DNA of 64,000 nt from Leishmania martiniquensis (Eukaryota; Euglenozoa; Kinetoplastea; Trypanosomatida; Trypanosomatidae). The stretch spans positions 2,031,001 through 2,095,000 of the forward strand of contig NC_090171.1 in assembly GCF_017916325.1 (NCBI RefSeq), written 5' to 3'. The notes beneath the pieces are model-generated. The model worked only from the letters and a program-made list of their open reading frames with translations, was not told the DNA's origin and did no database searches. Shown here one piece after another: positions 29,559 to 39,626 of the stretch (position 1 is the first letter of the stretch; every line of letters starts with the position of its first letter). Made by a program: the position numbers and the translations under genes.

Positions 29559-31997
29559 TCAAGACGGAGGCACAGCCGGCTGCGGCGCTGACTGCATCGT
29601 GACCCTTACCGTGAACTCTGGTACTGAAGGCTTCGCTATGCTGACACTGTTGCCGATATTCTGCGCTGCGCTAGCGACGAACGATGCGGCGGCATCGCTT
29701 TCAAGCTGGGAGCTTGGCGCACCGCTCTCATCCTCCGCGACGCTGGAGCCTCCGTAGCTAAACTCGGAGGAGGCGGACGACGAGACTGCGTCGCTGCCGT
29801 CGTCGCTCTCCTCGTCTTCGTACGTGTAGCTGCTCTCGCTGCCGCCGCTCCCCTCCTCATCGGAAGTGGACTCAAACATCGTCACTGCGGCAGCGGCCGC
29901 GCTCATCTCTTCGGCAGAGCTACGCAGTGCTCCATCTGTCCCTTCCGTTGCCCAAGTCGGTAGCGGGTCGCAGACGCGCACCGCCGACCCAAGCAGCTGG
30001 GAGAAGGTCCCGATCTCCAGCCCAGCTCGCTCAGCGTAGGGGTCGCTGACGTCTGGCAGCGGCTTCTCGCGCAGCAGCGCAGTTCGCACGCCTGTGAATG
30101 TACTGCTCGACCGATCAAACGTCGCTTCGGTGAGGCGCTCCTCGTCGCGGATGACATAGTCATCGTCGTACTTGGCGAGCTCCGCAACATGATGGTACAC
30201 CCGTTTAAAGCGCTCCGCGAGCTCGCTGTTGCCCCGCAAGTGCACCCACACTTTGCAGCCCAGTGTGAGTACTTCCCGCTTCACCTCCGAAGTGAGGCTG
30301 CCAAATCGCTTTGCGAACACGCGGAAACAATCGGGCGCCGCAGCCGCTATGGAAGGGTGCTTGGATATATTTTCGCCAATCAACCAAAGAATTGTCGCCA
30401 CTGCCGAGGGTTCGGTGATGCGCTCCTCCATAATGTCCAGCGTTAGCTGGCAGGCAAGGCGGGAGATCCGCACCGGGTCGGTGCCCTGCAGTACCAGGAC
30501 ACGCAGCACCGCCACGGCCTCCGCGACGACAGCGGGGGAGCTGGCCCGAGTGGAAAGCAGCGGGGTAACGAGACGGATGGTGTGAGCGGCGAAGGGCGGG
30601 TACTGTTGCACCACCTGCCCCAGCCCCTGTATCGCCTCCACAACGGCGGCCTCATTGTACTGCCTCAAGTAGGAGCGGAACTCCCGAGCCACCTCGGCGG
30701 AGGTGACGGGCGTCACCAGGCGAGAGAGGATGCGGAGCTTCATGTGCCGCACATCAGCCGGGTCAAGGGGCAGTAAAAAGAAGCTTGTCAGATACGGAAT
30801 GAAGGCATCACGCTGAAGCAGCAGCAAGGCGTAGATGACATGCAGCACGGCTATATGACCCTCAGCGCATGTGCTCAGCAGTCGCATCGCCGGTTTCACG
30901 CACGCCTCCTGGAAGCGCCGTGTGCCGCAGTGATAAAAAAGCGCGATGGCTGCCACGACAGCGGCACTGTTCATGCTCCAAAGCAGCGGCCGAGCTGAGT
31001 GGAGCAGTAGCTGCAGATCTGGATCTATCGGGGCATCCGCAGCGGGGTCGTTCTTCTGGGCATCACGCCCCCGTGACGGTTTGATGTTGAAGTAGGAGCG
31101 AGATGAGGACGTCGCGTCGTCATCATCGCTGTCCGTCCCCTGTCCACTGGCGCGCGACGAGCCGTGGCTACACTGGGACGCCCTAGTCGCGAAGGGCCCA
31201 CTGGGGTCGACAAAGTGCAGACGAGCGTAGCGCAACAGAAGGCGCAGCAGGACCACCTGGCCCCACTCCTCACACTCCTTGAGAATCTGGCACAGGTGGC
31301 GGTACACGCGGTGCACCAGCTCCCACTCATCCGGGCAGATGCGCATGTACGTCATCGCAGCTGCGCCGACCACGTCAGGGTTGCGATCCGAGAGAAACGA
31401 TCGCAGCAGCTGGCGGACGGCGTCACGGTCCAGCTCCTGGCGAGCGGCCGTGTGCATCTGAACAAGGGCGAGGGCGGCCGTCTTGCGCACCACCGGTGCC
31501 GTATCCATGGCACACTTCCTCACCGCAACCATAACCACCGGCTGAATGGCAAGAATGCGGAGCGACGCAAGCATACGAAGGGCAAGGGCGCGGACATGCA
31601 TGCTGGGATCGAGCAGATCTTTTTGAAAGGCAGAGATGGACAGGAGTGTCTCGTTGGGGCAGTCTTCCGCATAGTGGACGATGAAGACGTAGATAAGCTT
31701 GCGCAGCTCAATCGATGGGACGTGGATGTTCTTGACCACGTCGGGAAAGAAGTGCCGCATGTCGCTGCCTTTGCACATCTGCGCTACGATGCGCTTCATG
31801 CCGTCGCGCTTGTCATGGATCGACTCCGAGCTTAGGCTGCGTCGAAGATCATCGACTCTGGGAGCGACGGAGAAGAACTGTGCATCTCCAGCGACGAGTG
31901 AGCGGGCTTTATTGAAGACGGAAGTGGTGCTGCTCGCGTACTCCCACGCCCGTTCCGTGACAAAAGTCGCTTGCTCAATCAGCGCCGCGCCGTTCAT
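29559..31997 (-). CDS. AP3B: AP-3 adaptor complex beta subunit (beta-adaptin family)
   Basis: 812 residues, ATG at 31997, TGA at 29559. The adaptin N-terminal HEAT solenoid spans about 35-600. It includes DKRDGMKRIVAQMCKGSDM, FFPDVVKNI, ELRKLIYVFIVHYAEDCP and RALALRMLASLR. IDPDLQLLLHSARPLLWSMN near 320-340 matches the MDPDHRLLL segment characteristic of the AP-3 beta branch. An acidic Ser-rich insert precedes that motif (GTDSDDDDATSSS), and a long acidic Ser/Glu/Asp hinge occupies about 700-775, again typical of AP-3 beta. The protein ends soon after, so the C-terminal ear of the roughly 1,000-residue animal subunit appears absent. AP-3 sorts cargo from endosomes and Golgi to lysosome-related organelles; in trypanosomatids this includes acidocalcisomes. 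Confidence 0.92.
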   Translation of the reverse strand: MNGAALIEQATFVTERAWEYASSTTSVFNKARSLVAGDAQFFSVAPRVDDLRRSLSSESIHDKRDGMKRIVAQMCKGSDMRHFFPDVVKNIHVPSIELRKLIYVFIVHYAEDCPNETLLSISAFQKDLLDPSMHVRALALRMLASLRILAIQPVVMVAVRKCAMDTAPVVRKTAALALVQMHTAARQELDRDAVRQLLRSFLSDRNPDVVGAAAMTYMRICPDEWELVHRVYRHLCQILKECEEWGQVVLLRLLLRYARLHFVDPSGPFATRASQCSHGSSRASGQGTDSDDDDATSSSRSYFNIKPSRGRDAQKNDPAADAPIDPDLQLLLHSARPLLWSMNSAAVVAAIALFYHCGTRRFQEACVKPAMRLLSTCAEGHIAVLHVIYALLLLQRDAFIPYLTSFFLLPLDPADVRHMKLRILSRLVTPVTSAEVAREFRSYLRQYNEAAVVEAIQGLGQVVQQYPPFAAHTIRLVTPLLSTRASSPAVVAEAVAVLRVLVLQGTDPVRISRLACQLTLDIMEERITEPSAVATILWLIGENISKHPSIAAAAPDCFRVFAKRFGSLTSEVKREVLTLGCKVWVHLRGNSELAERFKRVYHHVAELAKYDDDYVIRDEERLTEATFDRSSSTFTGVRTALLREKPLPDVSDPYAERAGLEIGTFSQLLGSAVRVCDPLPTWATEGTDGALRSSAEEMSAAAAAVTMFESTSDEEGSGGSESSYTYEDEESDDGSDAVSSSASSEFSYGGSSVAEDESGAPSSQLESDAAASFVASAAQNIGNSVSIAKPSVPEFTVRVTMQSAPQPAVPPS

Positions 31998-33352
31998 TGG
32001 ATTGCACTACACGAGAATACGTATAAAAGGGGGAAGAGGGGGGGAGAAGGAGGGGGGAAGGAGCCACAAACGTTTCCAACAGAAGAGCCGCAGGATGAGC
32101 TGCGTCATGGGAAGGAGCGTAAGAAGGATGAGGGAGGTGAGAGTTGAATGTACGCAGACGCCAGCAAGTGCACAGATGTGATAGAGAGAACAGCAGCCAA
32201 TGGAGGAGGCTCATAACCTACCGTCCCCGCTCCCTTTCTCCAACACGAGAGCAGAGAGAAGCAGCGGGACACGAACCTGAGGCCCGCGCACCGCCCGACA
32301 AGAAATGGCAGCTGATGAGACAACAATGACAAAAAGGGTGAAGGGGGTAGAGGAGAGAGAGAGAGAAAGCGGAGCAAACGTGACGGAACGTTTTTTGTCG
32401 TTAGCTTTCTTTTTCGGGCTTCGTTCGGTGAGATCACGAGCAATGGTGTACGTGGTGGGGGTTGAGGCAGGGTTGGGTCGGGCAAGGGATGAGAGGAGAC
32501 TCGAGGAAGCGCCAGCACTGCCGCAAGCATCACCGCGGCAAGAGGCTGTTAGGATCTACACGGAACGACCCTCAGCAAAGTCCTCGAGCACACCATCATG
32601 CATCGGACAGGAGGTGGTGCGGAGACAGCCGCGGACACGTGTACCCGGCCATGACTTCGTACCTGCCGTCTTCCCTCTTGAGTTCTCCTGGGCACCGGCG
32701 AGGCAGTGTGAAGAACGACAAAAAAGGGGCGAGTGTGGATGCTCCCCGAGTGAGGAGAGAGCGCGCGTCGTGAAGAGGAAAAAGACGAGGAAAAGAGCAG
32801 CACTGGATGGGCTGCGTGCCACTGCGTCAGGAAGTGGGGAAGTGCCTTGCTTCATCGCCACACACGCCGCGCGCGAAATATTGCAAGCACCTCGCCCTTT
32901 CCGCGGAGGAGAGTGCCGAAGCACTTCGCAACGCATCTGGTACTCTCCTCCGCCCCCCCCGATACTCACCCCCGTGACGCGAAGAGGGATTCTCGGCAAT
33001 TCAGATTGTCTGCGATTGCACGCTTTCCCTTTTTCTTTGCTCCCACACTTCACCCGCGGGTGGGGCAGCACCGCGACGGCTGGCCACCGACCGCCGAGAT
33101 ATGTCTTCTCGTCTTTTGGTGTTGGTGCCTCGCACACACTGTGAGCATTTTCATGCAAAGGAGAAGTCGCGCGCACATAAGCGCCCGCCCCCTCTTCCCG
33201 CCCGCCGTACGCTGTGCAGCTACACGCGCATCTATCCATGTGGCGTGATGGTGTGCGGCCCTCGTTGCATCCCCCAAGCCGCCAGTGAACCCCATCGGCA
33301 GCAGAAGAGCATGCACCACCACATCCTAAACCGCCCACCGCAACGCGTACAG
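31998..33352. other. Gene-free spacer
   Basis: About 1.35 kb holding the AP-3 beta leader and the 3' UTR of the APE2-like gene. Long open frames on both strands (for example 32305-33144 plus and 32556-33656 minus) have no recognisable domain. The minus one runs out of phase into the APE2-like gene. I see no real gene here. Confidence 0.6.
32000..32065 (-). promoter_or_regulatory. Predicted spliced-leader acceptor region for AP-3 beta
   Basis: The transcript shows a strong CT-rich tract (about 32028-32061), then TATACGTATTCTCGTGTAG, with the AG at 32007-32008, only about 10 nt before the ATG at 31997. Another AG could be used; the tract itself is clear. Confidence 0.5.
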
Positions 33353-35581
33353 TTAGTCCACGTCGACGATGTAAGGCTCTGCGTCGCTGCAAGCACCGAT
33401 GGTACCGTCTTTGGTGCGAGAGACGACTATCTCTGAATTCGTCCTCGCATTCGTGTTCGAACTGAGTGAAGAAGGCGATGCATCGCTGTCGGGACGCCGC
33501 TTGTGGCCAGAAACTCTGCCCTCCGCCTCGTACGCGCCTTGGATGCCGGTGGCCTCCCTTTTCTCCACGTGGGGCGTGGCGACGGGGGCGGGTGCCCTCT
33601 TCGCGGCCGCGGCGGCAAAGAAAGTGCGGAGCCCGACGGGTGGCCGATACATACACTTATGGTCTTCAACCACCTTGCCGGAACGCTGGAGCAGCTCGCC
33701 CGCCTCACCGAGTGCCGCCAAATTCATGAGCAGGCCAACCCCAATGTGATCGCTCAGCTGCGGAGGCGTCACGAAAAGACCGGTGGAGGGTAAGCCGGCA
33801 AAGCAGAGCTCCCGAGCTTGCTCGCACAGCGCCGGCATCCCGGACCCATCGAATGGCGCCGGTGGGTAGCTGCCGTTGGCCATGGCGCGCCTCACGCCAT
33901 CGCGGTAGCGAGCGCCATGCAGCTCGCTGAAGAATTCTCCTCGATCGGCCAATGATTGCGGCGCTAGGGACGTGGATGAGTCCTGTTCAGGCACTCCGAT
34001 AAAGACATTGTTGGCTGTCTCTGTGCGACAAACGACCGCAGGGAGCAGAGCAGAGTCGACGAGGATGTAGTCAAGCCGCGTGCCCTCGTTTTCGAGGCGG
34101 CGGTTGCGTGACTGATCCCAGCAGGTGTATGGGCACGGGCAGTATGGCCGCAGCATTGGGCGTTCCGTCTCGCGCAAGAGCATCGCATCGATCAGTGGCG
34201 AGTCCGCCGCTGTAGACCATGCATCGATCACCTCCTTCGTGAGCAGAAAGGTGTCCCACATGCGCACTTGCGAAAGCCCTGGTTGGCGAGCTGGCACGAC
34301 GGGAGCAGTTCCCCATGGCAGCCGCGGGGGCATTGGGGAGGAAGACGTCGGCAGCGGGAGGTGGAGAAGCCGGCCCATGAATTCCGCTGACGCATCTGGG
34401 TGCGCGGGTAGCCCGCAGTAGTGCACCACAGCGTATAGCTCGCTGTTGTGGGAGCACGGGAAACTCTTCACAAACTCAGAGGCGTGCACGCAACGGAAGC
34501 CGATGTCGTGAAGGGATCGCATCGACAATGGCGGTTCTTCGTAGCTGTGTCCTCCCTTGCCAATGCTGCTTGAGTCTCGCGACGGGAGAAGAGCGCAGAG
34601 CCGCTGCAGCGCTTCCCGATCGATTGCGTTACAGTCAGTGGTAGTCCCTGCATCGGTCGAAACAACACCGGTGCCAGGAAACGGCGCGGTCGAGGACGGC
34701 AACATGGGCGAAGGCGACGACGCCGCTGCAGCGCCGCTCTCCAGGGATGCGGCTATCGCCTGCACCCGCGCGCACAAATAATGGGCGATCATGTTCGCCA
34801 TTCGCTGCAGCGCCGCTTTTGACAGATGGGGAAAGGCAGCAGCCCACTCGGTGTCTTCCTTCGTCTCGGCAAGCGACTGCAGTTGCAGGAGACTGCCGAG
34901 GTGGATGCGCCGCAGGGACCAGGCAGCGTCGTGCGCGCGATACGTCATGTTCAGATCGCCGACCAGAATGACGGGCTTCCCTGTCTCCTTGCGTAGCGCT
35001 TCCATCTTCTCCTCCAAGGCGTGCAGGAAGCGGTGCTTGAAAAACTGCCGGGCCCCTCCGCGAGCGTTTGGCACGTAGACGTTCACGAGCACAAAGGCAC
35101 TATGGTGCGTCACCACAGCACGGCCCTCTTCATTGAATTCGTCCTGCGAAAAGGGCTGGCTGTCGCATCGCCACGTGAGCCCTTTCCGAGCGAACGTGAC
35201 GACACCGTTGAAGCCGCGGTGCTGCCTGCCGCTGAATGACCAAAAAGACTCCCAACCGTCGATGCCATCGCTGCCAGCACCACTGCTGCCGCTACTAGCG
35301 GCGGGCACGCCACTTTCGACCGGCTCGGTCACCTGTCGCCGCGCTTGTAGAGCCGCGAACCGCTTAAGGGGAGCGACGACAGGTCGGCGGCTCACGGGCG
35401 GATCACTGGCTCCCATGTCCACCGGAGACGCAGTCAGTTTCGCGAGCGAGCCTTTACACTCCTGAAGACAAATAATATCTGCCTCCGTGCAGGCAAAGAA
35501 GTTGTGAATGCTGCCAAAGCTCTCTCGAATCGCTTGTGCGGTGGAGGACCACCCCGCCACATTCCAGCTGATCAGGAACAT
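33353..35581 (-). CDS. APE2-like AP endonuclease / exonuclease-endonuclease-phosphatase family
   Basis: 742 residues starting MFLISWNVAGW at ATG 35581. The start is confirmed by an acceptor just upstream, which excludes a TTG extension to 35653. All catalytic motifs of the ExoIII/APE family are visible: SWN with Asn7, CLQECK with Glu41, NVYVPN with Tyr169, GDLN with Asp209/Asn211, LDYILVD with Asp504, and SDH with Asp611/His612. The protein is about twice the length of APE1, with long Ser/Ala-rich inserts between motifs. It has a C-terminal extension in which PVGLRTFF (648-655) resembles a PCNA-interacting box lacking its Gln. This arrangement fits APE2/Apn2, which cleaves abasic sites and trims 3' ends in the nucleus. 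No GRF zinc finger is seen. An unrelated EEP-family phosphatase is less likely given these motifs. Confidence 0.78.
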   Translation of the reverse strand: MFLISWNVAGWSSTAQAIRESFGSIHNFFACTEADIICLQECKGSLAKLTASPVDMGASDPPVSRRPVVAPLKRFAALQARRQVTEPVESGVPAASSGSSGAGSDGIDGWESFWSFSGRQHRGFNGVVTFARKGLTWRCDSQPFSQDEFNEEGRAVVTHHSAFVLVNVYVPNARGGARQFFKHRFLHALEEKMEALRKETGKPVILVGDLNMTYRAHDAAWSLRRIHLGSLLQLQSLAETKEDTEWAAAFPHLSKAALQRMANMIAHYLCARVQAIAASLESGAAAASSPSPMLPSSTAPFPGTGVVSTDAGTTTDCNAIDREALQRLCALLPSRDSSSIGKGGHSYEEPPLSMRSLHDIGFRCVHASEFVKSFPCSHNSELYAVVHYCGLPAHPDASAEFMGRLLHLPLPTSSSPMPPRLPWGTAPVVPARQPGLSQVRMWDTFLLTKEVIDAWSTAADSPLIDAMLLRETERPMLRPYCPCPYTCWDQSRNRRLENEGTRLDYILVDSALLPAVVCRTETANNVFIGVPEQDSSTSLAPQSLADRGEFFSELHGARYRDGVRRAMANGSYPPAPFDGSGMPALCEQARELCFAGLPSTGLFVTPPQLSDHIGVGLLMNLAALGEAGELLQRSGKVVEDHKCMYRPPVGLRTFFAAAAAKRAPAPVATPHVEKREATGIQGAYEAEGRVSGHKRRPDSDASPSSLSSNTNARTNSEIVVSRTKDGTIGACSDAEPYIVDVD

Positions 35582-36449
35582 CGTATGCGGTGCGGCATGC
35601 GTACGAGCAACAGTTGGTGCGTCGCGGACTGATGTCGCTTTGCTGTTTCGCAAAAAAAAAAGAAAAAAGAAAAGAAAAAAGTGGCACTCGTCCTTTGTCG
35701 TCTGGCCAGCGTCGTCCCTCCTCCCCCCTCAGTGGTGCTTCGATGAACGCCTTCTGCGCCTTTTGCGATACGCACGCATGCGTGAGAGGGGGCGGTGACG
35801 GCGATAGAGAGAGAGGAAAGGGCGGAGGCGGGAAGTGTCCGTGCAGAAATCAACTTACGGGATGATTGCCCGGATGTGTGTGTGTGTGTGTGTGCGTGTG
35901 CGGCTAGCGCTTGCGACAGCTTCGCTGAACGCATCTGTAACGGAGGGCAAGGAAAGGGGATATCTTCGATACGCATCCGGCAATCCATACCGGCCACTGG
36001 ACATGACACGGGTCGGGGCATTACGCGAGTGCCCAGCAGCACTGCGAGAGGAAAGACGCGACCGAGTCCACGGAGCGACGCAGTGGGAGTCACAGCGTGC
36101 CAGGCAGCGAACGAGTCGGAAAGTAGACAAACAAGACTGAGCCTCCAGTGGCGTTTCAGCGTAGTCACGACACGGAAGTGTGGATAGACTTCTGCCGCTC
36201 GAAAGCTTGCGCTGGCAAAGAGACAAGAAGATGAAGCTCACCCCCGACACGTCGCTCGCACGCATGGGTAACGCTTCATCGTCTTCCTCACGCTACCACA
36301 CAGCCGCCCTTCCTCTTCTTCCTACCCCACTTGGAGTGCACGCCAGCGCCTACAAACAGAAATGCAGCACCCCTCACACACACACACGCGTACTAGTTGC
36401 GTTGCAACCCCACACCTCGACTACCTTTTTTTTTTCGCGCCGTTTTGGC
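35582..36449. other. Gene-free spacer
   Basis: About 0.9 kb with the poly(T/C) acceptor of the APE2-like gene and a (GT)n tract at about 35875-35895. It also holds the 3' UTR of the RELCH-like gene, including an A-rich run in transcript sense at 36426-36435. No believable gene. Confidence 0.6.
35640..35690 (-). promoter_or_regulatory. Predicted spliced-leader acceptor deciding the APE2-like start
   Basis: The transcript has a nearly pure T/C tract of about 30 nt (35652-35681), followed by GCGAAACAG with the AG at 35643-35644. The 5' UTR would be about 62 nt. Because the acceptor is downstream of the TTG at 35653, translation must begin at the ATG at 35581. Confidence 0.7.
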
Positions 36450-39400
36450 TCACAGCCGTCGCTTCAGTTCATCTTTGAAGCGATCGAGCAGCTTGCCTAC
36501 ATTTGGTGTCCCGGCAGGCGCCACGGCACGACCCGCAGCGAGGCGGATGGCGTTGTTGTTTTCCATAAAGGCGAAGTAATTCTTTCGGAGCCGTAGCCAG
36601 CGGGCCCTCACCACCAGGCTGCATCTAGACAAGACACCGTCGCTGGACAACTGCTGGATACCGGGAAGGAGGTACCGATACACGAGTGTCGGCGTGACGA
36701 CGGCGCACTTCACAATGCTGTTCAAAAGAGCTTGAAGCGCTAGCATCGTATCCTCCCAGTCCTGCACGCTGACGTCACGTGAATCGCCGATCCCTCCTTC
36801 GCCCGGGGCGTTTCTTGCCTCCGCCATTGCCGATGTCAAGGGCGGCGAGGGCCCTGCCACCGACGCTGGAGGAAAGCCTTCCTGAGAGACCCGCGCGACG
36901 TACAGCTCGGCGAGGCGGTCCATGAGTACGGCGAGCTGTGGGTAAAGAAGTGCCTCGCGCGGCTCCGCCGGCATACGCTGAATAAGCTGATAGAACTGCT
37001 GTAGCAAGCAGCGGGTGAGGCGAGAGGTACACCCGGTCGCGTCCGCCACGCGCAGCACGGGTCGTAGCGCCCTCTCTTGCGCCCGCGACTCTGTCAGGGA
37101 AACGGAAGCTGAGAGGACCGCAGACAAGGCGGCCTCTTTCACAGATGGCTGCGGGTCCTCTAGTAGGGGCGTCAGAGGCTCAAGCAGCAGGGACACCTTC
37201 AAGCGCTCATTCGCAAGCGCGAGGCAGGTGTCATGGGCCAGCACCACGGCCGTCAGCCGCTGCCGCACCTCTGGTGAGGCCACGAGGAAGTTTACCAGCC
37301 CTGAAATGCCAGACGCCATCTCGTGACTCGCCGTCGCGAACGGTGCCAAAGCCGCCACGCAATGGACGCACGCCATGAGAGGTGCAGAGCGGGGGCAGCT
37401 GAGGTCCTCATTACTCAGTGAGATTCTCCGCGCAACGAAGCGGAGACTCTCCCCCTGAATGTGCTCGCGGGAAAACGACTCGAAAGGCGGCGCTCTCAGA
37501 GGAGAGGCAGCGCCACCGCTGGTCATGTCCCTCTTCTTTTCCTGCGATGCAGCGTCGTCGGCAGCGGGTGCACCAGCTCCGCCTGTCGGCAGCGTCGCAG
37601 CGTCACCGCAAAGAAAGAGGAAGAAGGACAATACGAAGAGCAGCCGCCCCCTTTCCAGGCTGTGCTGAGTCAGCGAAACATCTGGAGAGCTTCGCGGCAA
37701 GAGAAGCTGTGGCGGTGGTGAAGGCGGTGAAGATGGTGTCGACGCTGCAGTGGCGAGAGTGCTCTCGGCTACTTCGGTAAACTCACCACCATGCTGAGGA
37801 TTAGACAGCAGCGATCCTTCCAAGTAGTGAGCCACCTCCTGCCACGCCTCTGCCCCAAGCAGTGGCGCCAAAGACGCGAGTGTGGCACATAATGCGCACA
37901 GCGGGCCGCACAAGCGGGTACTTGCGTCGCTGCCACTCAATGTGCCACCTCCCCCACACAGGACCAGCGACACGAAGCGAAGCTTAGAGAGGAGGAGGGA
38001 CAACAGGTTGTACGAAAAAGGGAGAACGACACGCACATAGGCGGACGCTAGTGACGACGAGGTTTGCGAGGCAGCACCGGCTTCGCAGCCATCCCGCTGG
38101 CCTTCTGCTTCACGACTGTGCAGCAGTTCGGCAGCAGCGCAGCGAAGAGCGGCGTGAAGAAGCTGGATGAGGGTCATGACATTGCTGAGAGACAGTGCCG
38201 CCGCCACGGAGGTACTCGACTCCTCCGAGGCACCTTTCCGTCTCTCACCGCCCGCTACGGCACTGGCAGACGCGTTGCGGGCACCGAAAACATCAGCGTC
38301 GCTGACATTTTTGTCTGGCCCCTTTAGCAGGAGCAGCTGCGTCGCCTCCATCTGGATTACGGCCAAAAGCAGAGGCACAAAACGCGTCAGCAGCACTCCG
38401 TCTCGAAGAAAAACCGAATACAGTACCTCACACAACTGCGTTTGTGCTGCCTGGCGCACCGTTCGGCTGCTGCTATCCGTCGCCAGGCGAACCAGCAACT
38501 CCATGAAAAACGTCTTTTGGATCGGCGACAAGGGCGCAAAGCTGGCGCCAGACGAGCATTCAGCAGACGGGCGTGTTGAGGGCCAATGCAAGGCGCTTCT
38601 CTCTGGCGGTGTCCCACCCGCCATGTTGGACCGAGAGACTGAGCCTGCCAGCGCATGCGCGTCTCTGGTGGCCGTAGCGCCGATGTCTGCGGCGCCACCC
38701 CAAAGCAAGGAGAAGCACCGTGGCAACTCACGGCGCACTACGGACGTGTTGTCCTCACATAGTGGACGCAAAAGCCCTTGACACAGTGAGTAGCGTACCT
38801 GCGGAGCGCATCGCAGCAGCGGGGCCACAGAAGCAGCGCAGTCGAGGGCCAGCAGTCGCCGCTCAAACGCCTGCGCGTTGACAAGCGTGTACAGTTCTGG
38901 TATCATCTCCTGCTCCAGCGATCGCGATGGTGCTTCCTGGGCGACACGCAGCCACTCCTGCACAATGGCCATTCGATGCTCCGTCATCGGTCGCTTGTAG
39001 AGCGTGAGCATCATGTGCCGCGCCGCAGCGCGCATGGTACCGGAGGAGCCCAGTACTGCCACAGTACGAATCAGCGGAATAAGAATATCCTTACGCATCG
39101 GATCCACCGAGCTGGCCAAAGTCTGAAGGCGGTCCGCAATGATAGCGACGGTCTGCCTCAGTTGGGCGTCCAGCTCGCGCTCCCGGATGCGAAGTCGCGC
39201 GCTCGATTCCTCCGCTTCCAGAGCCCGCTTCTCGAGCCCGCTGCGCTTCGCCTCGGTATACTCTGCCAGCCTTGCAGCGTAGCGAGAAGAAAGCTGAGGG
39301 TCCCAAAGTTCCAGCAGAGCGAACAAGTCGTCGTCGCAGGTCAAGTCCCTGTAAGCCGACAAGGCTTCCATGACACTGTCGCGCAACTCCGCCTGCAGCT

Positions 39401-39626
39401 CGGCGACTGTCGTTACCGCGTCACTGGCTGTCACCTCCGCGGCGCCATCACACGTAACGCACATCCTTGGAGGAGAGTCATCATGCATCAGCGCCCGTGA
39501 TGAGGCTTCTGCAACGAGCGCGGCATGGGCACGAGTGAAGCCGCGGCGGCTTAGCCAGCCCAGAACCTCCTGCTCCGAGAGCTCACCTCTCTCGCCCAGC
39601 GCTGCGGAAGCGCTGGTGGTGTCCAT
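36450..39626 (-). CDS. RELCH-like LisH, coiled-coil and HEAT-repeat protein
   Basis: 1,058 residues, ATG at 39626, TGA at 36450. The N-terminus (about 17-45, EQEVLGWLSRRGFTRAHAALVAEA) fits a LisH dimerisation motif. A coiled coil follows (about 125-165, AEYTEAKRSGLEKRALEAEE). The rest is HEAT-like helical repeats: LIPLIRTVAVLGSSG, MLTLYKRPMTEHRM, RRLLALDCAASVAPLL, SLCQGLLRPLCEDNTSVVRRELPRC. The order LisH, coiled coil, HEAT and the wording of the first HEAT units resemble RELCH (KIAA1468). In animals RELCH binds Rab11 and OSBP and aids cholesterol transfer from recycling endosomes to the Golgi. Ala/Ser-rich low-complexity inserts interrupt the solenoid around 430-480 and 640-760. Assignment rests on remembered family features, so moderate certainty. 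Confidence 0.68.
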   Translation of the reverse strand: MDTTSASAALGERGELSEQEVLGWLSRRGFTRAHAALVAEASSRALMHDDSPPRMCVTCDGAAEVTASDAVTTVAELQAELRDSVMEALSAYRDLTCDDDLFALLELWDPQLSSRYAARLAEYTEAKRSGLEKRALEAEESSARLRIRERELDAQLRQTVAIIADRLQTLASSVDPMRKDILIPLIRTVAVLGSSGTMRAAARHMMLTLYKRPMTEHRMAIVQEWLRVAQEAPSRSLEQEMIPELYTLVNAQAFERRLLALDCAASVAPLLRCAPQVRYSLCQGLLRPLCEDNTSVVRRELPRCFSLLWGGAADIGATATRDAHALAGSVSRSNMAGGTPPERSALHWPSTRPSAECSSGASFAPLSPIQKTFFMELLVRLATDSSSRTVRQAAQTQLCEVLYSVFLRDGVLLTRFVPLLLAVIQMEATQLLLLKGPDKNVSDADVFGARNASASAVAGGERRKGASEESSTSVAAALSLSNVMTLIQLLHAALRCAAAELLHSREAEGQRDGCEAGAASQTSSSLASAYVRVVLPFSYNLLSLLLSKLRFVSLVLCGGGGTLSGSDASTRLCGPLCALCATLASLAPLLGAEAWQEVAHYLEGSLLSNPQHGGEFTEVAESTLATAASTPSSPPSPPPQLLLPRSSPDVSLTQHSLERGRLLFVLSFFLFLCGDAATLPTGGAGAPAADDAASQEKKRDMTSGGAASPLRAPPFESFSREHIQGESLRFVARRISLSNEDLSCPRSAPLMACVHCVAALAPFATASHEMASGISGLVNFLVASPEVRQRLTAVVLAHDTCLALANERLKVSLLLEPLTPLLEDPQPSVKEAALSAVLSASVSLTESRAQERALRPVLRVADATGCTSRLTRCLLQQFYQLIQRMPAEPREALLYPQLAVLMDRLAELYVARVSQEGFPPASVAGPSPPLTSAMAEARNAPGEGGIGDSRDVSVQDWEDTMLALQALLNSIVKCAVVTPTLVYRYLLPGIQQLSSDGVLSRCSLVVRARWLRLRKNYFAFMENNNAIRLAAGRAVAPAGTPNVGKLLDRFKDELKRRL

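Noticed and set aside
32556..33656. 366-codon minus-strand frame
   Set aside because: It overlaps the APE2-like gene in another phase, shows no domain and has a composition unlike the accepted genes.
35582..35653. N-terminal extension of the APE2-like protein beginning at TTG
   Set aside because: It lies upstream of or across the predicted splice acceptor and has no ATG. The conserved domain begins immediately at MFLISWN.
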